DNA of 64,000 nucleotides from Blasia pusilla (lineage: Eukaryota > Marchantiophyta > Marchantiopsida > Blasiales), in the NCBI GenBank assembly GCA_050084515.1, contig CM114272.1, forward strand, positions 14,942,001-15,006,000, in the 5' to 3' direction. Positions 24,116 through 36,500 of this stretch are shown in pieces; the first letter of the stretch is position 1, and every line of letters begins with the position of its first letter. The translations under genes and the position numbers were made by a program. The notes under the pieces were generated by a model that ran no database searches, was not told the origin of the DNA, and saw only the letters and a list, made by a program, of their open reading frames with translations.

Positions 24116-25869
24116 CATTATTCTTGTAATCCGGATTTTCAAATTGGCATGGATTGTGGGGCGAGCATGATCATTGAGAGTCCCTAGAGTTTGCTAAATA
24201 AAATTAGAGTGGGCCAATGTCACTTACGCTAAGAGAGTTGACGGCCTTCATTGCTGGTCTAAAAGGCGAGATGTGTAAGATTTTGCCATGGGCTTTTCAA
24301 GTATGATGGAGATGCTACTCTCAAGGTGAGTAGCATCCATGCCCCTCCCAAATCATCCCTTATATGGGGATCATCTAGTCAAGATACTAAGTGCTCTTTT
24401 TGTTCCGACTTCTTCACCTTTCCGGAACCTGGAACCATTTACCAGTTAAACATCCAAACTTTGATAGATTGGATGCATGATCCCTCTGTCAACCATAGAA
24501 TATTTTCAAACCATAATCCCAGTCATGGGAGCACTTGAGATTTCACTTGGAAATATCATGGGTCTCCTCTAGACACCTTTAGGAAAAGGGGACCTTAGGG
24601 ATTGTGAACTTCATTCCCTTTGTGACCACACGAATTCCAAAATGAGGCCACCCGCATCCCTCATCTCTGAAGATAACTACATTGGATACTAAGTTGAAGA
24701 CGTTCTCAACATCTACTTATAAAATCAATCTCTTTGGATATATATCAAGAATATCCCTCAAACCAATATAACCATCTCATGACTAGATAGGGTGGCGATT
24801 CAAAATTTATGTGGATATAGGTGTGACTAGAAGTGCACTCTTATAGTGTATACATAATATCTCCATTTCTCTATAGCATGCCCAATCCAAATGCACTTTT
24901 GTATTGGGCTCATGCTAGTAGAGACGCCACGGCTAAAGGCCCTCTTTCATGTTATCACATTTCTTTAGTTTTCATTGATATATATTTTTTATGACGAGGG
25001 TGAGGTTGGATTTTAGGGGTTTCCCCTTTTTTCTTCCCTCCCAACTTGGTGTAGCCTTGGTTTTTTCGGCCTCTCTAAGTCCCTATGCGGTCTTTTTACT
25101 TCCGATAGGTTTCCCCACCTTTTTTTTTTTTTCATGTTGTGTGTTTCCCCTTTTTTTCCCTACCATGTTGTGGATGGCCCCTAATATTCACGATATCTTG
25201 GAACTCCAAATAAGTTCTCGCCTTCACAACTCATTGCTTTTTTACCTCAACAAGCAAGAATGAAAAAAAGTCGCGTTCTTTGTATGGGAAAAAAACTTCT
25301 ATGGTATCTTTTCTTTTGTCTTTTTGTAGCTATCGTCGCAAATAGCTGAGTCTATGGCACCCACATTAGCCGAGGACCCGGGAAGCGATTCATGATTGTG
25401 GGTCCAAGGAGGAAAAGACTTTGGTATGACCCAACAAAGTTGCAACATATACTAACTAGCTGCGAGACCAAGAAGGGTGGTGAAACCAGCCGCATGACTA
25501 GTGTTAAGCGACACGCGCACATGTCTTATGATTAGCCTTAGGTGAGAAAGGGGCGTAGCTACTCACGGGGAAAAATTCAAGGCAAGAAAGGTTTGAGACC
25601 TTAGAATCAAGCACCGAGTCAAGGGTGAGAAGCAAGGAACACGTGAGTAGTCAAGATGGATGAGACGCCACAAGACTAGTCATGAACGTTAGGGGCAGCA
25701 AGACAACCATAAGACCCCAAACAAGGAGTCAATATAAGCACTAGCCATGAGACATATGAAACGCAAGTCCAAGCTCCAAGATGAATTTGGGGAGTGGGGA
25801 GTTGCATAAGTTGCAAGAAGCCTTTGCCAAGCCATCTTGATGGATAACTAGTCAAACACTAGTTTGCAT
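24116..25869. other. Intergenic DNA, nothing recognised
   Basis: AT-rich sequence with short frames only (up to about 90 codons, with long Phe/Leu runs from T-rich tracts at 25020-25160). No family similarity and no repeat boundary that I can support. Confidence 0.5.
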
Positions 25870-26060
25870 GCCACGAACTGCCATGGTTGCACAAAAATGG
25901 ATAAGTTTGTCCTTAGAATGGACATGGATGGACAAGTTTGGACATGGATTGCAAGAGGTGGGGTCCATAATTATAGCCCATGGTGGAAGGCAAGGCAAGG
26001 GCGGGCGAGGCAACGAGGGGGAGGGAGTGGAGGCGAGGGAAGGAAGAAATGAGAAAATAC
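25870..26060 (+). repeat. Dispersed repeat, copy 2 (pair of the 16.3-kb repeat)
   Basis: This is the direct-orientation partner of the inverted copy at 16270-16480. It runs from GCATGCCACGAACTGCC to GGAAGGAAGAAATGAGAAA. It is followed at about 26131 by a fragment that resembles the LTR-like repeat at 58.8 and 59.4 kb, so several repeat families meet here. Confidence 0.75.
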
Positions 26061-26127
26061 TGATCATAGATGTAAGTAGGGGGGGATGAGAAAGAAGAGG
26101 GAGATGGGGACCACATGGTTAAGTCCT

Positions 26128-26168
26128 TTTTTGTGCGCATACACATCGCTACACAACCCACATCGCTG
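26128..26168 (+). repeat. Fragment of the LTR-like repeat found at 58.8 and 59.4 kb
   Basis: The words TGTGCGCATACACATCGC and CTACACAAC, then CACATCGCTG, are shared with the start of the two direct repeats at 58776 and 59419. Similarity fades after about 40 bp. It is a truncated, diverged copy of the same family. Confidence 0.6.
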
Positions 26169-27780
26169 GTTGTATCTACATACCACACAACACCAATCTT
26201 CTCCAACATACGGGTAGATCCACACATAAATGAAACATACTCACGTATATACACTGGGACCCCACAACAAAATCAAGAGTAGTAAAAAACAGCTTACCCG
26301 GCCTAAAACTCCACTCATGAATCTACATGAGCATATCAAACCACATCCATCCTTTGCTATGAGGGAATCTGGACGCAAGCATCCTAACTCCTACACACCC
26401 ACACACGTCTGTGCAAGAGAGGCGCTCCTAAGGCTCAACATGATAAAGATGGCTTGGGAAAGTCATCTTCCTCTCTCTTATACCCTTGGGAAGAGCCAAA
26501 AGGCTCTTCCCCCAAAAATAGCCCTACCAACCGTAACTTGCATACACAGGTTATCGGGTGACCGTTGACTCGGTCACTGAGTCACCTAACGGATTAAAAC
26601 CAAAATAGAAAAATCCCCATAAACGATGTTCCCGACATAACAGACATGTCGCCAACCTCATCCGACATCTCGGAATGAAGTTACACCCGAACAGCCCGCT
26701 GACTCTCTACGTCGTCGACGCGATAGAACTCTACCTACATCAAAATAAGATGTGACACCTTCCATAGGATGGACATAAATTCCCAGACGCGGAATTTTTC
26801 CACATGCATCCTTGCGAATTGCATTTGGGTTAAGGGCCAAAATCAAGGGCTTGAGGGGGATAATAGGGAAGGTGGAGTTCCCCTAGAGAACCCCAAAAGT
26901 ACCTATTAGGGGGGGAGGGGTGAACAATCTCCCTCTACACCCACTCAAGCCCTTGAACCAAGAACTAACTTTGATGCATGTCTGGCCGTGTTTCAAGTTC
27001 AAGGGACGCACCTTGAGGAATTAATCGATGCGTTCCGATTTAGGCTAGTGACTAGAGGTGATTGGTCAAGGCTTAGGGAAGATGCTGCTACCTAGCGAGA
27101 CGCTACACACTTGGAAAGACTCAACCCTATTAGCGTTTGGAAGCTTCTCAGATACCTACGGAATGCGCAATCGGTTGAGTCTTTGGGATTCCAACTATGT
27201 CTTCTGCTTACAAAGCTCAAGGTCGGTAGAGCTTCACGATGAAGTTAGGGACAATAGAGAATGGACTCTACGACGGTTATGGGGAAACATAGGAAATCGT
27301 CCAATAGACACAAATTTTTTTAATAACAAAATAGCTTTAACGTAAAAGTTTTTCGAAAAATTCCATCCTTATATTTTGTCAATGCTTATCATCTAATTTC
27401 ACAAAGAACATGAGATTTTAACATCCATCGAAACAAAATTTTGCTCATCCTTCCCATATCTAGATGAGGTTAGCGTCAACATATTAACTCCAATCTTATT
27501 TATAACCGTACACAAATAGAGGTCCTATCAAGAATGACTCTATGGTGTCCATGGAAGCAAGCAACATCAACATCATGAGTCTCCATGGTAAGATTGCCTT
27601 GATTCCCTTCCAAGATACACATTTTGTTAAATAAATCGATCCCTCCCAAAACCATGTTTGGCTCGCCTCGAAGGAACTGAAAGATGTCTAATCGCTAAGG
27701 GAAAATACTTACTACCCAAAAAAAATTTCTCTTTTCAAAGGTAAACCTTTCGTTAATTAATTATTTATTTATTTTCACTT
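26169..27780. other. Intergenic DNA, probable transposon relics
   Basis: The sequence around 26520-26620 contains a GTGACCGTTGACTCGGTC segment followed by ACTGAGTCACC and other mildly GC-rich words typical of old LTR sequence. GGATGGACATAAATTCCCA at about 26768 has a near match at 16679. No coding region is supported. Confidence 0.35.
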
Positions 27781-28250
27781 CCGTTTCCGAACTTAAAATT
27801 GGAAAATCGGTAGGACCCACGTGTGCGACGAAGTCACCTTCTTACAATATTCCGCGGCTTTCCCAACCTACCGATCTCCGAGCCTCGAAAATGCCGATGC
27901 TACCATCTGTGCCACGACGAGGCTCGGCGCATTCTTCAGCCGCACGATTGGACCCCCTCGCGCCAGCACGAAGCGACGCAGAGCCACGTTCGGCTCTCAA
28001 ACGTGACGTGCATGATTGGAATTGGCAGACTGCGCGGGCGATGTGGGAGCAAAGTCGCGCGTTGGTGAACGGGTTTGCGGTCCGTGACGACGGGCCTTCC
28101 CGTACGCCGAAGAGGACCGTAACGCAACCCCATATGGCAGTGCGAGCAAGACGTGTGGAATTCATATGTTCCTCGAGACGACGGTGAGGAAACAAAATGA
28201 CGCACCCCAAAAAATGGACGAGCGTTTTGAAGTTGACAATGGAACACACG
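27781..28250. other. Small GC-rich island, no recognised gene
   Basis: An abrupt GC-rich block in AT-rich DNA, with overlapping frames on both strands (27842-28270 minus, 142 codons; 27891-28187 plus, 98 codons). They are Arg/Ala/Ser-rich with no recognised domain. Its nature is the same as the islands at 14.5, 22.1 and 35.5 kb. Confidence 0.4.
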
Positions 28251-29224
28251 TAGATTATAAGATCACACACGATTTTTTACCGTAATTATTTAAGAATAAA
28301 TTTTTTAATGAATATATTTATATTATTATGGGAGAGTGTTTTATTGATTTGTAAATATTTTTTCATATGACGCATGATAATTAGATCGTAAAAAAATATT
28401 TCACATGCTACGGACAGCAAGAAACAAATTTGAAGTTGTGTGCAACATCATTAATCCCTTCCTTTCACGGGCTATACACTAACAAAAGCTCTTCAAATAC
28501 TTCTTTACTTCCGGTACATTGCACGGGCATCGTACTAGTTCTCCTTTATATGAAACATAAGCTTGATTGGAATTTCCTCATATTTATTTCTTTTTAGAAA
28601 CCCTCATGAAGAAGTTATATTTTCTTGGTCAATTTTTTTAAGCGATTTTCAAGAAATTTGTGAATTCTTAATTTCTACCGACTAGCTTTATTAAGAATGA
28701 TAGTTCTTGGCACCCGTATAAATGGAGATGATATTGAGAGAAGGTTTCTTGCTAAACCCCCAAAAAAAAAAAACTTAGAGAGGATTTAAGTTAAATAATG
28801 CCTTCCCTCACCAATAATGATTGATGATCTTAATCATCTCATTGAAATCCAGTATGAATCCTATGAGAAGTGAAAAATTATGATTGTATGCAAACTTGCA
28901 CACATGGAAAGTTTTTACTGATAATTATTTAATAAAATTCTTACCTATTAATTTTATATATTCAAAAAAGTTTTTAAAAGTCTATGGTTATATTATAACA
29001 TTTGATTTATGGGAATGCAAGGAGCTTGAACCATCATCTTAAAAAAAACCTCTCCTAATGCTATATTCCCCTCATCTCACATGTAACTTCTCCCAACGTG
29101 GATGGCATACGATATGTCTATTACAATGAATATCATAGTTTCCCACTTTGGATTGCTTCCGGAACTAGGAAAATGTCTAAAAGAAATATGTAATGAGACC
29201 AATGGTATTTTACACACATATACA
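28251..29224. other. AT-rich intergenic DNA, nothing recognised
   Basis: Very AT-rich with many A and T runs and only short frames. No repeat or gene supported. Confidence 0.55.
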
Positions 29225-29361
29225 TTACTACTCTCTCATTAAACCAAACCCGATCTTATGGTGAGAGGATGGGATTACTCACAACACAAGGAGCATCATC
29301 ACTCTATCACCTCGTCTATCACCTTATGCAAAGGAGCTTCAACATAGAGACAATGACCTCC

Positions 29362-29429
<68 letters not shown>

Positions 29430-29640
29430 CTCCTCCTCCTCCTCCTCCTCCCACTAACATATCCATGCATGTGTTACCTCCTCCATCCTTCACCTTCAAT
29501 AGTGGGTCGATATTCACTTTCAATAAATAGAATGCCAACTCTCTCAAAATAGGAAAAAATTAATCATCCAAAATTGTAAGCTCCTTAAATAGGCTCCATA
29601 GGCCCGAACCAAGGGTAAATCTCCACTTGCAAGTTATTAT
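29225..29640 (+). repeat. Diverged copy of the 58.9-59.3 kb repeat segment, with expanded (CT)n
   Basis: In the same order as 58940-59320, this segment has ACTCTCTCATTAAACCAAACCC, a GAGAGG...GGG(T/A)TTAC word, CTCACAA(C/G)(A/G)CAAGG, a GCAAAGGAG(C)TTCAACA(T)AGAGA block, then AAAATTGTAAGCTCC...GGCTCCA, ending in a GAACCAAGGGTAAA word. It is clearly older or faster evolving than the 59-kb copy. A (CT)n tract followed by (TCC)n at 29366-29451 has expanded where the other copy has only CTCTCTCTCC. Confidence 0.65.
29366..29451 (+). repeat. (CT)n microsatellite followed by (CTC)n
   Basis: About 30 CT units run straight into about 9 CTC/TCC units. It sits inside the diverged repeat copy described above. 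Confidence 0.95.
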
Positions 29641-32043
29641 ACTCCTTAATAAGCCATCCTTCATCTGCTAGGCTCTATCTCCGGTCTATGTTGAAACACT
29701 ATATAGATACTCTTTGTTCCGCTGCAAAAGAAGTGAGAATGGTAACACTTTGTACTTGAATTACCCTTCCTATAGACTCGATCAAATGAAACTATGTTCC
29801 TACCTCTCTACATCAATAACTGAAATTTCTGAAAGTAAATAACTCTCCCTCTCCAATACATAGGAATTCCATATCCTTCCTTATCTAAACCTTCCAAAAG
29901 CTTAGAAGCGAGTATTATTAATAAAAGGTTTGGAAGAGGCAATAAAGTTGGGAGGAGTCCAAATGATATTGAAAAACATCATTTTCATTCCTAAATTTTT
30001 TAACATTTAGATCCTAAAGTCTCACCCAATTGACTTATTGTGCTAAATTAAGAACAATTTTATGTATATCCTCTACTTTCCCCTTGTTAACATGTTGTGT
30101 CTAGCGCTCGGTGTAATCCGTGTGGAGTTTATAATATAGTTGCACGTCTTGAAAATGGAAAATAAGATCTATGGGTTTGAAGAAATTTTATGCTCTAATA
30201 TTCTTTTTCCTTCTTTCGTACTCTCAAATTGTGTGTCCTTTATAACCTATACGGCATGATATCATGAGTAATCTCTTAAGAAAGCCCTTAGTGATCACTA
30301 TGAAGATTATGTAGAAGCATATGGTATTAACCCCTAATCTGGAAGTCATTGAACATATCTTAAAAAAGATCATAAGGTATTTAGATATGACACCTTAAAC
30401 TTCTTAGTATCTACTGTTATAGAATTTAACTCGTTTGTGGAGGGATTACACCACCAAAATTTTACACAATGTACGATTTTGGACCATCACTCCTCCTTAT
30501 CTAGTTGAACTTGCAAAAGATTCTATCCCTGACATGTATTCCATCCAAAAGAAACTATTTTCTTTTCTTTTCTTATACCATAATAGTGTAAGCCCATGCG
30601 ATGCACCAGTTTCAATTACCTTCCATAATTAACTTTTGAGTTTCATTTTAAATCAATTTGAGCAATCTTATGGGCTGGAATTGGCAAGTGTGAAGAGGAT
30701 AATAGTTTGCAAAATTAAGGGGCACTCTCCAATGATCGATCTCAATTGTGATGAGTAATGGTTTTTTTTTTCATTCTGTTAACCCAAGTAGATAAATACA
30801 ATGAACTCTTGTTCAATTCCCCGTGGCTTTTGAATGGGATATTTAAATCTTATTCAAACTTTACTGATCTTGTCTCTACAATAAGTTAATAACCTTGGCT
30901 TATCTTGGATTTTTTGTGCGTTATCAATAGTAAAAGTTGAAAATCATGGAAAATACCAAAACTTCGAAGTCATTTGTGTTTTAGAAATTTGACAACAAAT
31001 TAGTTGGAAATCTTTTGAGAAGCAAATTGAGGCATCAAATGACTTAGTCAAATAGTCATCTGATGATCTCATTGGTAGTCTAAATATCCAATTGATGTAT
31101 GTGGATGATAATTATCTAGATCATAGATTCATCCCTATGATTGTACCATAATAGAATTTAGTGATGAAAAAGTTATGAGAATATAACCCTAAGTTCCATC
31201 CTCGTAGATCTAGAGAGTTGTGCAATCCAACCTAAATAAAAAGTTAGAATGGATCCATTGTGAGGACACTTTTTCCGAGAGATCCTATTTTATAAGTCCA
31301 TAGCAAGTACCACTTTACAAATCCACTTTGTGCCACTCTATTGCTACTTGACGCAACTTTGCGAGTTGCTAGTGGTTTGCAAGTATGGACAACCATTTTT
31401 TTGGGCAACTTGCACTAAGCTCATACTTGACTTGCAAATAAGGCCTAATAGGACTTGCACTTTACGACTATAGGAGCTTGCATTGGAGTCGCACAAGACT
31501 CACAACTTGAAAGTAGTTTATGAATAAAAAAATTGAAACCTCTGCCATAAATTCCCTTTTTGCCCCCACACCGTCTCATTTTTACTCTTCCTCCCAAGTT
31601 TGTAGACTTCTCTCTTAAATTTAATACTAATTTCTTTCTATAATGGAGCTAGTTTTTTTTTATGTTGAAGGGCGAGTCAACGAGTGAAGTTCATTGTATT
31701 ATGTTTTTTTTTTCAAAATTATTATTTCTAAACTTGAAGAAATGAAGGAGAAAAAATAGGAAAAGCTATCCCTAAGAAAATGTTGGAAGGAGTCAAATCC
31801 CTTTTGAAAATTTGTTTTCTAGACCCAAAAATAATTCCAATCTAAGCAAGGAAAAAGCCAAAAAAAACTACTTTATGAGTGCATGAAATCACTTCTATCG
31901 CAAACAAGTTGTGAAAATTGACTCCCAGCTCATTCACAAAATACTCATAAAATTTTCGTAAAATAATAGATTGAAGTGGTATCCTCAAACTTTCAATCAC
32001 TTGCAAATGACTCGCAACTCAAAGAAAATATTGTGATTCATTT
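29641..32043. other. AT-rich intergenic DNA, nothing recognised
   Basis: Short frames only. From about 31300 onward, words such as TTGCAAGT, GCAACTT and ACTTGCAA recur, foreshadowing the 135-bp array that follows. No gene is supported. Confidence 0.5.
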
Positions 32044-32315
32044 ACAAGTGTTTTATGACTATACTATAACTAAGCTACAATTGACTTCAAGTCTAAGAAA
32101 AGGGAACTTTCAAGCTAAGTTGTAGTCCCAATTTGTGAGTCCAATTCTAAAGTTTGCGAGTAAGAAAATGGACCGTTATGAGCGTTTTGCGATTAAACTA
32201 CAACTAAGCGACATCTGACTTACAAGTGTAAGAAAATGAAACTTTGGAGCTAAGTTGTAGTCCCACTTTATGAGTCTGATTCTTAGGTTTGCAAGTCCAT
32301 TTCAAGTGCATGGCT
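32044..32315 (+). repeat. 135-bp tandem duplication
   Basis: Two diverged units are offset by 134-135 bp. The phrase TAAGTTGTAGTCCCA occurs in both (its TGTAGTCCCA part at 32121 and 32256), flanked by matching ACTAAGC(T/G)AC and TTTGC(G/A)AGT words. Upstream sequence back to about 31300 contains further scattered pieces of the same vocabulary, so the array may be the remnant of a longer one. Confidence 0.75.
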
Positions 32316-35300
32316 CAAAAAGTTGTGAGTTTGGTGCAATTCTCTCGCAACTATAGTAAAACTCTTCAGACTCACAATTGGTTTTGAATATAATAGCGGA
32401 AGGCGACAAAAAAGGCAAGATGATAATAGCGAGGACATGCAAGACCATTTTACTCCCAACTAAGTAGCCCAAACATCCTCAAACAACGTTTTTACATCAC
32501 TTCATTCTCCATTTGAGACTAGTATTCATTAGAAATTGGATAGAATAGCATGGAAATGAAATCCACTTCCTCAAAATGAGATTATTTCTTTAATTTTTTG
32601 AGTGATACCATTAACACATATGAAATTTCATTTTTTTGAAATAAGGATGAAATTCTCTTTTCAAGGATTACAAAAAACCGATCTAAACCTCAACTTTCAT
32701 GTCGCCATGTTCTAACTTTAGTCCCCTCACATATATGACACCCATCTCCTTATTATTTTCCTCCTATGCTTTCATCCATGCATTATTTATACATATTGTC
32801 AATTTATTTCAATTTTCTGCATACACATTATGTTGTTATTCATGGATTGATAATTTCGTCTATATTTTTTCTCCATGTGTTTCTCAAATATTGATTAAAG
32901 ATTGAAATTTTAGCATGGAAGATTTTGATGAATTTTTAAAATATTCAAAGAAATATACATTGTGTGGAATGAAGAAGATATACAGAGGAGAGGGTATCTT
33001 GTCTTGAAGTAAAAATAAAATAAAATTTATTTCCCTTTTTCTATTAGAAATAAGCTTAAAGTAAGTAATCTCTAGAAGTAAAGAGGGTAGAAGATTTTTG
33101 GAAAGAAGAATGGCATATGCGGAAAAGAATGCAACGAGAAAATGGAATTTAAAGTGGGCGTCAGAGGGGGGGGGGGGTGGGGTTTCCATTTATGGCTAGG
33201 GAGAGGGGTTAAGAAAGAAACAAGAGGAGGAATATGACATCCTTCAATTAGCTCTCAAAGGGACTTGGATAAAGCAAATAATACCCAAAAAAATCTTCAA
33301 ATTGGATATACTTTAAGTCATGTGAAAATGTTGGTATGTTGACATATTTTCAAGTAGAGCTTTCCATATGGAATGAAGTCATAATTGCCCATGTCATGCA
33401 AAGAAGGGACAACTGATTATTCCATGTGGTGATCACTCCCATCACTTCATAGCTAGCATTCATGTTGCCCATATCGTGTGAAGAAGGGAAAAACTAATAA
33501 TTTTTTATGGGCTCATGTTCATATCCACCTTCCATAATTGCCATAGTTTAGGAGACATCCACTTGGTGAATTTTCTTCAATCTAGAAGAGGGGAAAATAG
33601 TTGGAAAACTCAATTTCAAATTATCCCATAATGATCCAAATATTTTTAAGAAGAGTTGTATTTTTCTAATTTCACAATCTAAAATGGAATATTCCCTTAA
33701 GGTTGAGGTATTGATACATTGGCTCCTATTATTGAAAGTTTAGAACCTTGGGAAGCATTTGCTCCAAGAACTTTCTTCTTTGTGTAAATAAAAGGAATTT
33801 AAAATAAATATAAAGATGAAAGAATAGGATTTTTTCTTATAAAGAAAATATAAAATGAAGTCCTCCATTATGAAATTAATGAAAAAAAAATTCTAAGCTT
33901 GTAATTGGGTGCAAGGTCCATTTTATTCATTTTACTCATTTAAAAATATTTGTGACCTTTTAGGTGTTTTCAAGGATATAAACTTATTGCAAAATTTTCA
34001 TAAATTTATGGCTCTCATTTCATGTGTTTAATTTTAATTTTATATTTATATAAATAGGAAATATTACTAATTTCCAAGAAAACACATGGAAAAATTTGAA
34101 TGCAAGTCTAAATTATCTCATTTTTACAGTAAATTTGGACATGGGTTATTCTTTCCTAAAATGTTCACAAAATTTTAGCTCAAGTAGTAATATTGTGCTC
34201 TTAGGATACTTATTTTATAAGTATCAATTTTATTAGGAAAAGAGATATACATAAAACTGCAGATAAATGGTTTGAGAGTGCCCAGGGGAATACAACTAGA
34301 AACTATTATAACTCAAGTGTTCCATTTGGAACTATCAATTCTTAGTGGGGTTTAAGACGTGTGACATAACCTGGGTTTGATGACAAAATCCTACATTCAG
34401 AAGTGTAGTTACAATGCACATGGATATTCATACAAGAATAGGTCCAATTGTGTAAAATCTAAAATCATGTTGTATTTGTCTTCATGGACTAATTCCAAGA
34501 ATTTACACCATTCTTTTGTGACGATTGATGTTCTTACATATATATTTTGGATCGAGGGTCAAATATCCCTTTTCAATATTTTTTATTGTCCTACTTGAAA
34601 CCCTACAAATTTTTTGAGGATAAAGTATATTTTGTTCCTACTTAGTACTTATGTGCAATATTAGGGTATGAAGATATCACTAGTTTATGATGAGAATTTT
34701 TAATTTTTGACTGATGGAATAAATCTATGCTTAAGATTGTCACTCAAAAACCCCAAGAGCTTTTCCTTACAAGATTTTTAAAAAAAAATACAAACTGTAA
34801 GGAATCATGGTTGATTCATGGTTCCTATGTCATCTAAAACTATTCCAATATCCCTCATGTCATGTTTGACTATCGGAGGGTGAATACTCAACATTCTAAT
34901 ATTTAATAGGTTACATACTCAATATTATAGTTTTGACTCCCTAATATCCTCACGCTCATTTGCTATTATCCCATCTCGAGCACCAACTTCACCATTTGTG
35001 CAAAGGCCACACAATGAGAATACTTTCCCACAACAACTTCTACTATAGTTGGCAACATAGACATAGGCCCCACTATATGTAACATGGGACCAAAAGCTAT
35101 GGTCACTATATGATTTTGAATGGATTGTTGATCGTTATTATCATTATCTATATATAGTATTAAAATAACATGGTTTTTTTGATGTAGATCATGGGTGAAT
35201 ATTTCTCTTTCCTCCTTGGGTAAGCCTTCAACAATTGAATAAGATTTATGGATCTTTGTTATAATTTTAAACACTGTTTTTATAAGTTGAAATGATTTTT

Positions 35301-35509
35301 TTTTCACCTCCAAGCATGACATTGTAAGAACCATTAATTTTTGTTATGATTATTATTTCCCCTTAAAGTCAACAAAATTGAAGAAAACACAAAATGATTT
35401 TCAATTTTAAAGTCAAAATGCTTGCCCAATTAAAATAACATTTTGTTTAGAGATGATGATTACTCCTTATTTTCCTGTGAAGTCAAAATAAAAGAAAAAC
35501 TTATTATCG
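32316..35509. other. AT-rich intergenic DNA, nothing recognised
   Basis: Long AT-rich stretch. A G-run (about 12 G) is present near 33167. The best frame (34966-35334 minus, 122 codons) has no recognised similarity and ordinary AT-rich composition. No gene is supported. Confidence 0.55.
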
Positions 35510-36500
35510 AAATATTTGCCCAATATTTCGGAAATGAAGCGACCATTCGATTCCGCAATTGTATGGAGTGGACTCGCGTCCCGCACATCCACATCCTCCG
35601 ATCCCCCATCCGACGGAGGATTTTGGAACACGATAGCGTTCGTAGCCTTTAGGGTTGGGCCTCCGGCGCAGAATTGCGGAACTCATCGGATCGTGAGGGG
35701 CATAAGCATCATGCTCCACTAATCAGATTACTTCCGAGTTGTAGCCGAGAATGATCTAACCACGATGGATGCAACAGTCGGGCAGCCGCACTGTGCGCAG
35801 TTTCTCCCCCTCCGTCGCCATCGCGCCAGGCCTGTTGGGGGAGGACTGGTGGGTGGGGGGCGGGGAAGCACAGCGGCGCTAGCCCGTCCGCCGACGGTCG
35901 GTCCCGGCGTCGTCGCTAGATTGGCAGAGCGGAACGGAAGGGGACGGAGCTGAGAGGAGCGCTTGGGTTGCTGGTAGCCGCGCCGCCGGAAGCGACACGG
36001 GGCGGGACAGAGATCCTCACCATCCAGTGATTCCATCGACGGTGGGGGGGCGGACGATTGTTGCCAAGAAACTGTTGGGGCGAACGGGAGGAGTGTAATT
36101 TCGGTTGCCTCGGCGCGCTAAGTATTTTAAAATTCGAAATTAGTGAAGAAAAAGGCGCGTACTTTATAATGATAACAATTATATTGTATTTTTATCGGTT
36201 TTACTCTCAGGGACCGAAGGGAATGCGGAGTTCCTGGGATCCGAAAGGATTGTCCTTAACGAGCGGCGCAGGGACGGAGATCATCCCGGCGTCATGCTTT
36301 ATATAGCGTTACGCCGGCGCACCCGCTCCGGCGACCTCCGTGGCCCCCAGTTCCCAGTTCCCCGGTCCTCGGGGACCTTGGATATCGGTCCTCCATCCGA
36401 GGTCTTGGGCTCACTCTCTCCCCACGTTACGCCGCCCTCGTTTACTTTCTCCGGAGGACGTATTAGTGCTTTTCGGTTGTTGTTAACCTAAACCCGGCTA
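35510..36500. other. 1-kb GC-rich island, no recognised gene
   Basis: A GC-rich block with sharp borders in AT-rich DNA, interrupted by a short AT-rich stretch near 36120-36200. Frames of 60-100 codons occur on both strands, Arg/Pro-rich and without a domain. TTTATATAG at about 36297 could be a TATA-like element but no convincing gene follows. Confidence 0.4.

Noticed and set aside
29299-29547. Repetitive Glu/Arg protein across the CT/GA tract
   Set aside because: It is a translated microsatellite, as are the similar frames at 48193-48510 and 58237-58536.
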